Source: an uncultured Chromatiaceae bacterium (GTDB taxonomy: Bacteria > Pseudomonadota > Gammaproteobacteria > Enterobacterales > Alteromonadaceae). Taken from it: a DNA stretch of 8,967 nt. Positions 6,425-8,967 of the stretch are shown here, piece by piece. The stretch is taken from NCBI GenBank assembly GCA_946482325.1, contig CAMLRA010000167.1, positions 1 through 8,967 on the forward strand, in the 5' to 3' direction. The translations under genes and the position numbers were made by a program. Position 1 is the first letter of the stretch; every line of letters begins with the position of its first letter. The notes under the pieces were generated by a model. It was not told the DNA's origin. It saw only the letters and a list, made by a program, of their open reading frames with translations, and did no database searches.

Positions 6425-6856
6425 ATGCAAGTGCAATTTTATTTGCTGCAACAAGATGAGCTGGCCGGTATGCCGGCTCATTTTGCTTTGACTTGTCAGC
6501 TCTGTGCCGACTTGTTCCGTGCCAATCAGCGTGTCTTTGTCTACTGCCCAAATCAACAAGACGCCGAGGCGGTCGATGAGGTATTATGGCAGTTTGACGC
6601 TGAACGCTTTGTGCCACACAACCTGGCCGGTGAAGGCCCTGCGCGCGGTGCGCCGGTTGAGATCAGCTGGCAGGGTCCAAGGACCAGCCGCCAGGTACTG
6701 ATTAACCTCACCGACACTGTGCCCGCTTTTGCCAACCGCTTCAGTCAAATCATCGAATTTGTGCCGGCAGCTGAACAAGGCAAAGCTGCGGCGCGACAAA
6801 AATTTAAACATTACCGTCAGCTTGGGGTCGAGCCACAAACGCGAACCCCCGAATAA
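6425..6856 (+). CDS. holC: DNA polymerase III subunit chi (HolC)
   Basis: HolC links the clamp-loader complex, through HolD (psi), to single-stranded DNA-binding protein at the replication fork. The 143-residue product carries the family core: Phe-Tyr-Leu-Leu at 5-8, Asp-Glu-x-Leu-Trp at 51-55, and Phe-Val-Pro-His-Asn-Leu-Ala-Gly-Glu-Gly-Pro at 62-72 followed by Gly-Ala-Pro-Val-Glu-Ile (75-80), and Phe-Val-Pro at 112-114. E. coli HolC has a similar length. The start is slightly uncertain: ATG at 6425 is used here, but a TTG directly before it (6422) lies at a better distance (6 bases) from AAGAG at 6411-6415. The gene follows pepA by 54 bases and precedes valS by 26, a common arrangement that suggests co-transcription. 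Confidence 0.95.
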   Translation: MQVQFYLLQQDELAGMPAHFALTCQLCADLFRANQRVFVYCPNQQDAEAVDEVLWQFDAERFVPHNLAGEGPARGAPVEISWQGPRTSRQVLINLTDTVPAFANRFSQIIEFVPAAEQGKAAARQKFKHYRQLGVEPQTRTPE

Positions 6857-6882
6857 GTTGTTGATGAGATCAGGCAGATACC

Positions 6883-8967
6883 ATGGAAAAAACATTTAAT
6901 CCGAGTCAAATCGAGCAGGCAATGTACAACGCCTGGGAAAGCAAAGGCTATTTTAGGCCCTCAGGTGATAACAGCAACGGTGCTTACTGCATCATGATCC
7001 CGCCGCCAAACGTCACCGGCAGCCTGCACATGGGCCACGCGTTCCAGCAAACCATCATGGACGCCCTGACCCGCTACAAACGCATGTTGGGAAAAAACAC
7101 CTTGTGGCAGGTTGGTACTGACCACGCCGGTATCGCCACGCAAATGGTGGTCGAGCGTAAACTGGCAGCCGCAGGCTTACCGGACCGCCACGCGATGGGC
7201 CGCGATGCCTTTATCGAAAAAGTCTGGGAATGGAAGGCCGAATCCGGCGGCACTATCACCTCACAAATGCGCCGCCTCGGTAACTCTGTCGACTGGGACA
7301 AAGAACGTTTCACCATGGATGAAGGCCTGTCCAATGCAGTGCAGGAAGTGTTTGTCCGTTTGTATGAAGATGACCTGATTTACCGCGGCAAACGCCTGGT
7401 GAACTGGGACCCGAAACTGCACACAGCCATTTCTGACTTAGAAGTTGAAAACAAAGAACAGCGCGGCCATTTCTGGCATTTGCGTTACCCGCTGGCTGAT
7501 GGCATCAAAACGCTGGATGGCAAAGATTATATCGTCGTCGCCACCACCCGGCCTGAGACCATGCTCGGTGACACCGCTGTTGCGGTAAACCCGGACGACG
7601 AACGTTATCAGTCGTTGATTGGCAAAGACATTCTGCTGCCGCTGGTCAATCGCCGCATCAGCATCATCGCTGACGATCACGCCGACAAAGACAAAGGCTC
7701 AGGCTGTGTGAAAATCACGCCGGCGCACGACTTTAATGACTACGAAGTCGGTAAACGCCATGGCCTCACCATGATCAACGTAATGACGCCGGATGCCACT
7801 ATCCGTGCCAGCGGTGAATGTTTCTTTACGAATGGCGAAGAAAATACGGCACTAGAAGCGCCAATTCCGGCGGAATACGCTGGCCTTGACCGTTTCGCTG
7901 CCCGCAAAGCCATCGTTGCGGCCTTAGACGCACAAGGTTTGTTGGACAAAGTTGAAGAGCTGACCAATACGCTGCCATACGGTGACCGCTCAGGCGTCGT
8001 GATCGAGCCAATGCTGACCGACCAGTGGTATGTCCGTGTCGCTCCTATGGCGAAAACGGCGATCGAAGCAGTCGAAAACGGCGACATCCAGTTTGTGCCA
8101 AAACAATACGAAAACATGTATTACAGCTGGATGCGGGACATTCAGGACTGGTGTATTTCCCGTCAACTGTGGTGGGGTCACCGTATTCCGGCCTGGTATG
8201 CCGCGGATGGCAAAGTCTACGTTGGTCGCAATGAAGCCGAAGTGCGCGCTAAACATGGCCTGGATGACAGCGTGTCGCTGCGTCAGGACAACGACGTATT
8301 AGACACCTGGTTCTCGTCCGCGCTGTGGACTTTCTCCACGCTGGGCTGGCCGGACAATACCGAAGATTTAAAAACCTTCCACCCGACTGACGTGCTGGTA
8401 ACAGGTTTTGACATCATTTTCTTCTGGGTTGCCCGGATGATCATGATGACGATGCATTTCATCAAAGACGAAAACGGCAAGCCGCAAGTACCGTTTAAGA
8501 CGGTGTATGTCACAGGCCTTATCCGCGACGAAAACGGCGACAAAATGTCGAAGTCTAAGGGTAACGTCATCGATCCGCTGGATATGATTGACGGCATTAG
8601 CCTCGAAGATTTACTGGAAAAACGCACCAGCAACATGATGCAGCCGCAGTTGGCAGAGAAAATCGCCAACCAAACGAAAAAACAATTCCCGGAAGGCATT
8701 GAAGCCACCGGCACTGATGCGCTGCGTTTCACGCTGGCAGCACTGGCGTCGACCGGCCGTGATATCAACTGGGATATGAAGCGTCTCGAAGGCTACCGTA
8801 ACTTCGTCAACAAGCTGTGGAACGCCAGCCGTTACGTCACGATGATGACCGAAGAAAAAGACACTGGCCTCAATGGTGGCGACATCGAACTGTCGCTGGC
8901 CGACCAGTGGATTTTAAGCCAGTATCAGGAAACAGTAACGCAGTTCCGCCAGTATCTCGACAGCTAC
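6883..8967 (+). CDS. valS: Valyl-tRNA synthetase ValS, 3' end outside the window (partial)
   Basis: ValS charges tRNA-Val in the cytoplasm and hydrolyses mischarged threonine in an editing domain. The frame runs open from the ATG to the last base: 695 codons of about 950 expected, so the C-terminus is cut by the window and not by a mutation. Class I signatures are intact: Pro-Pro-Pro-Asn-Val-Thr-Gly before His49-Met-Gly-His52 (the HIGH motif), and Lys554-Met-Ser-Lys-Ser558. The editing domain inserted between them has Thr-Thr-Arg-Pro-Glu-Thr at 221-226. The Asp-Trp-Cys-Ile-Ser-Arg-Gln region and [11 protein letters not shown] near the end match E. coli by recall, and the anticodon-binding domain begins at about residue 640. 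The N-terminus (Met-Glu-Lys-Thr) also matches. The ribosome site is modest (AGG at 6872-6874, 8 bases before the ATG). Confidence 0.98.
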   Translation, partial: MEKTFNPSQIEQAMYNAWESKGYFRPSGDNSNGAYCIMIPPPNVTGSLHMGHAFQQTIMDALTRYKRMLGKNTLWQVGTDHAGIATQMVVERKLAAAGLPDRHAMGRDAFIEKVWEWKAESGGTITSQMRRLGNSVDWDKERFTMDEGLSNAVQEVFVRLYEDDLIYRGKRLVNWDPKLHTAISDLEVENKEQRGHFWHLRYPLADGIKTLDGKDYIVVATTRPETMLGDTAVAVNPDDERYQSLIGKDILLPLVNRRISIIADDHADKDKGSGCVKITPAHDFNDYEVGKRHGLTMINVMTPDATIRASGECFFTNGEENTALEAPIPAEYAGLDRFAARKAIVAALDAQGLLDKVEELTNTLPYGDRSGVVIEPMLTDQWYVRVAPMAKTAIEAVENGDIQFVPKQYENMYYSWMRDIQDWCISRQLWWGHRIPAWYAADGKVYVGRNEAEVRAKHGLDDSVSLRQDNDVLDTWFSSALWTFSTLGWPDNTEDLKTFHPTDVLVTGFDIIFFWVARMIMMTMHFIKDENGKPQVPFKTVYVTGLIRDENGDKMSKSKGNVIDPLDMIDGISLEDLLEKRTSNMMQPQLAEKIANQTKKQFPEGIEATGTDALRFTLAALASTGRDINWDMKRLEGYRNFVNKLWNASRYVTMMTEEKDTGLNGGDIELSLADQWILSQYQETVTQFRQYLDSY

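Noticed and set aside
8283..8768. A 161-codon minus-strand open frame opposite valS
   Set aside because: It is antisense to the conserved catalytic core of valS, Ser/Val-rich and without a family resemblance.
6883..8967. Broken or frameshifted valS
   Set aside because: The frame is continuous with all signature motifs from the start to the last base; only the window end cuts it.

Overview
The window looks like a core-chromosome segment of a gammaproteobacterium. PepA, HolC, ValS, LptF and LptG all read as close relatives of the Escherichia coli proteins by recall. The RDD - lptG - lptF <-> pepA - holC - valS neighbourhood is a familiar gammaproteobacterial arrangement. Moderate base composition and the accessory genes on the left make an Alteromonadales/Rheinheimera-like organism plausible, but this is a guess from memory and not a demonstrated assignment.

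Layout. Bases 1-742 hold the 3' part of a gene for a secreted-type protein built from three DUF5666-like repeats, closed by a clear hairpin (771-796). A non-coding stretch with small repeats follows (797-1010). Next come a leuX-like tRNA-Leu(CAA) on the minus strand (1011-1096) with its own promoter, and a minus-strand gene for a small exported lipocalin-like protein (1257-1733). Divergent from that is a plus-strand RDD-family membrane protein gene (1869-2366), and the divergent gap carries a TTGACA-N4-TGTCAA palindrome. A short convergent gap (2367-2491) contains three perfect copies of a 14-bp tandem unit.

The right two thirds are conserved. lptF and lptG (minus strand, lptF first) encode the two membrane subunits of the lipopolysaccharide transporter LptB2FG. 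They overlap by 8 bases, and lptF uses a TTG start. Divergently, pepA (leucyl aminopeptidase), holC (DNA polymerase III chi) and valS (valyl-tRNA synthetase, cut by the window end after 695 codons) run on the plus strand with short gaps and are probably co-transcribed.

I found no evidence for a new defence, mobile or biosynthetic system. The points worth a second look are small: the tandem repeat array, the palindrome, the repeats beyond the 3' end of the tRNA (a type of gene often used for island integration), the DUF5666 repeat protein, the lipocalin-like protein, and the TTG-start/overlap arrangement of lptFG.
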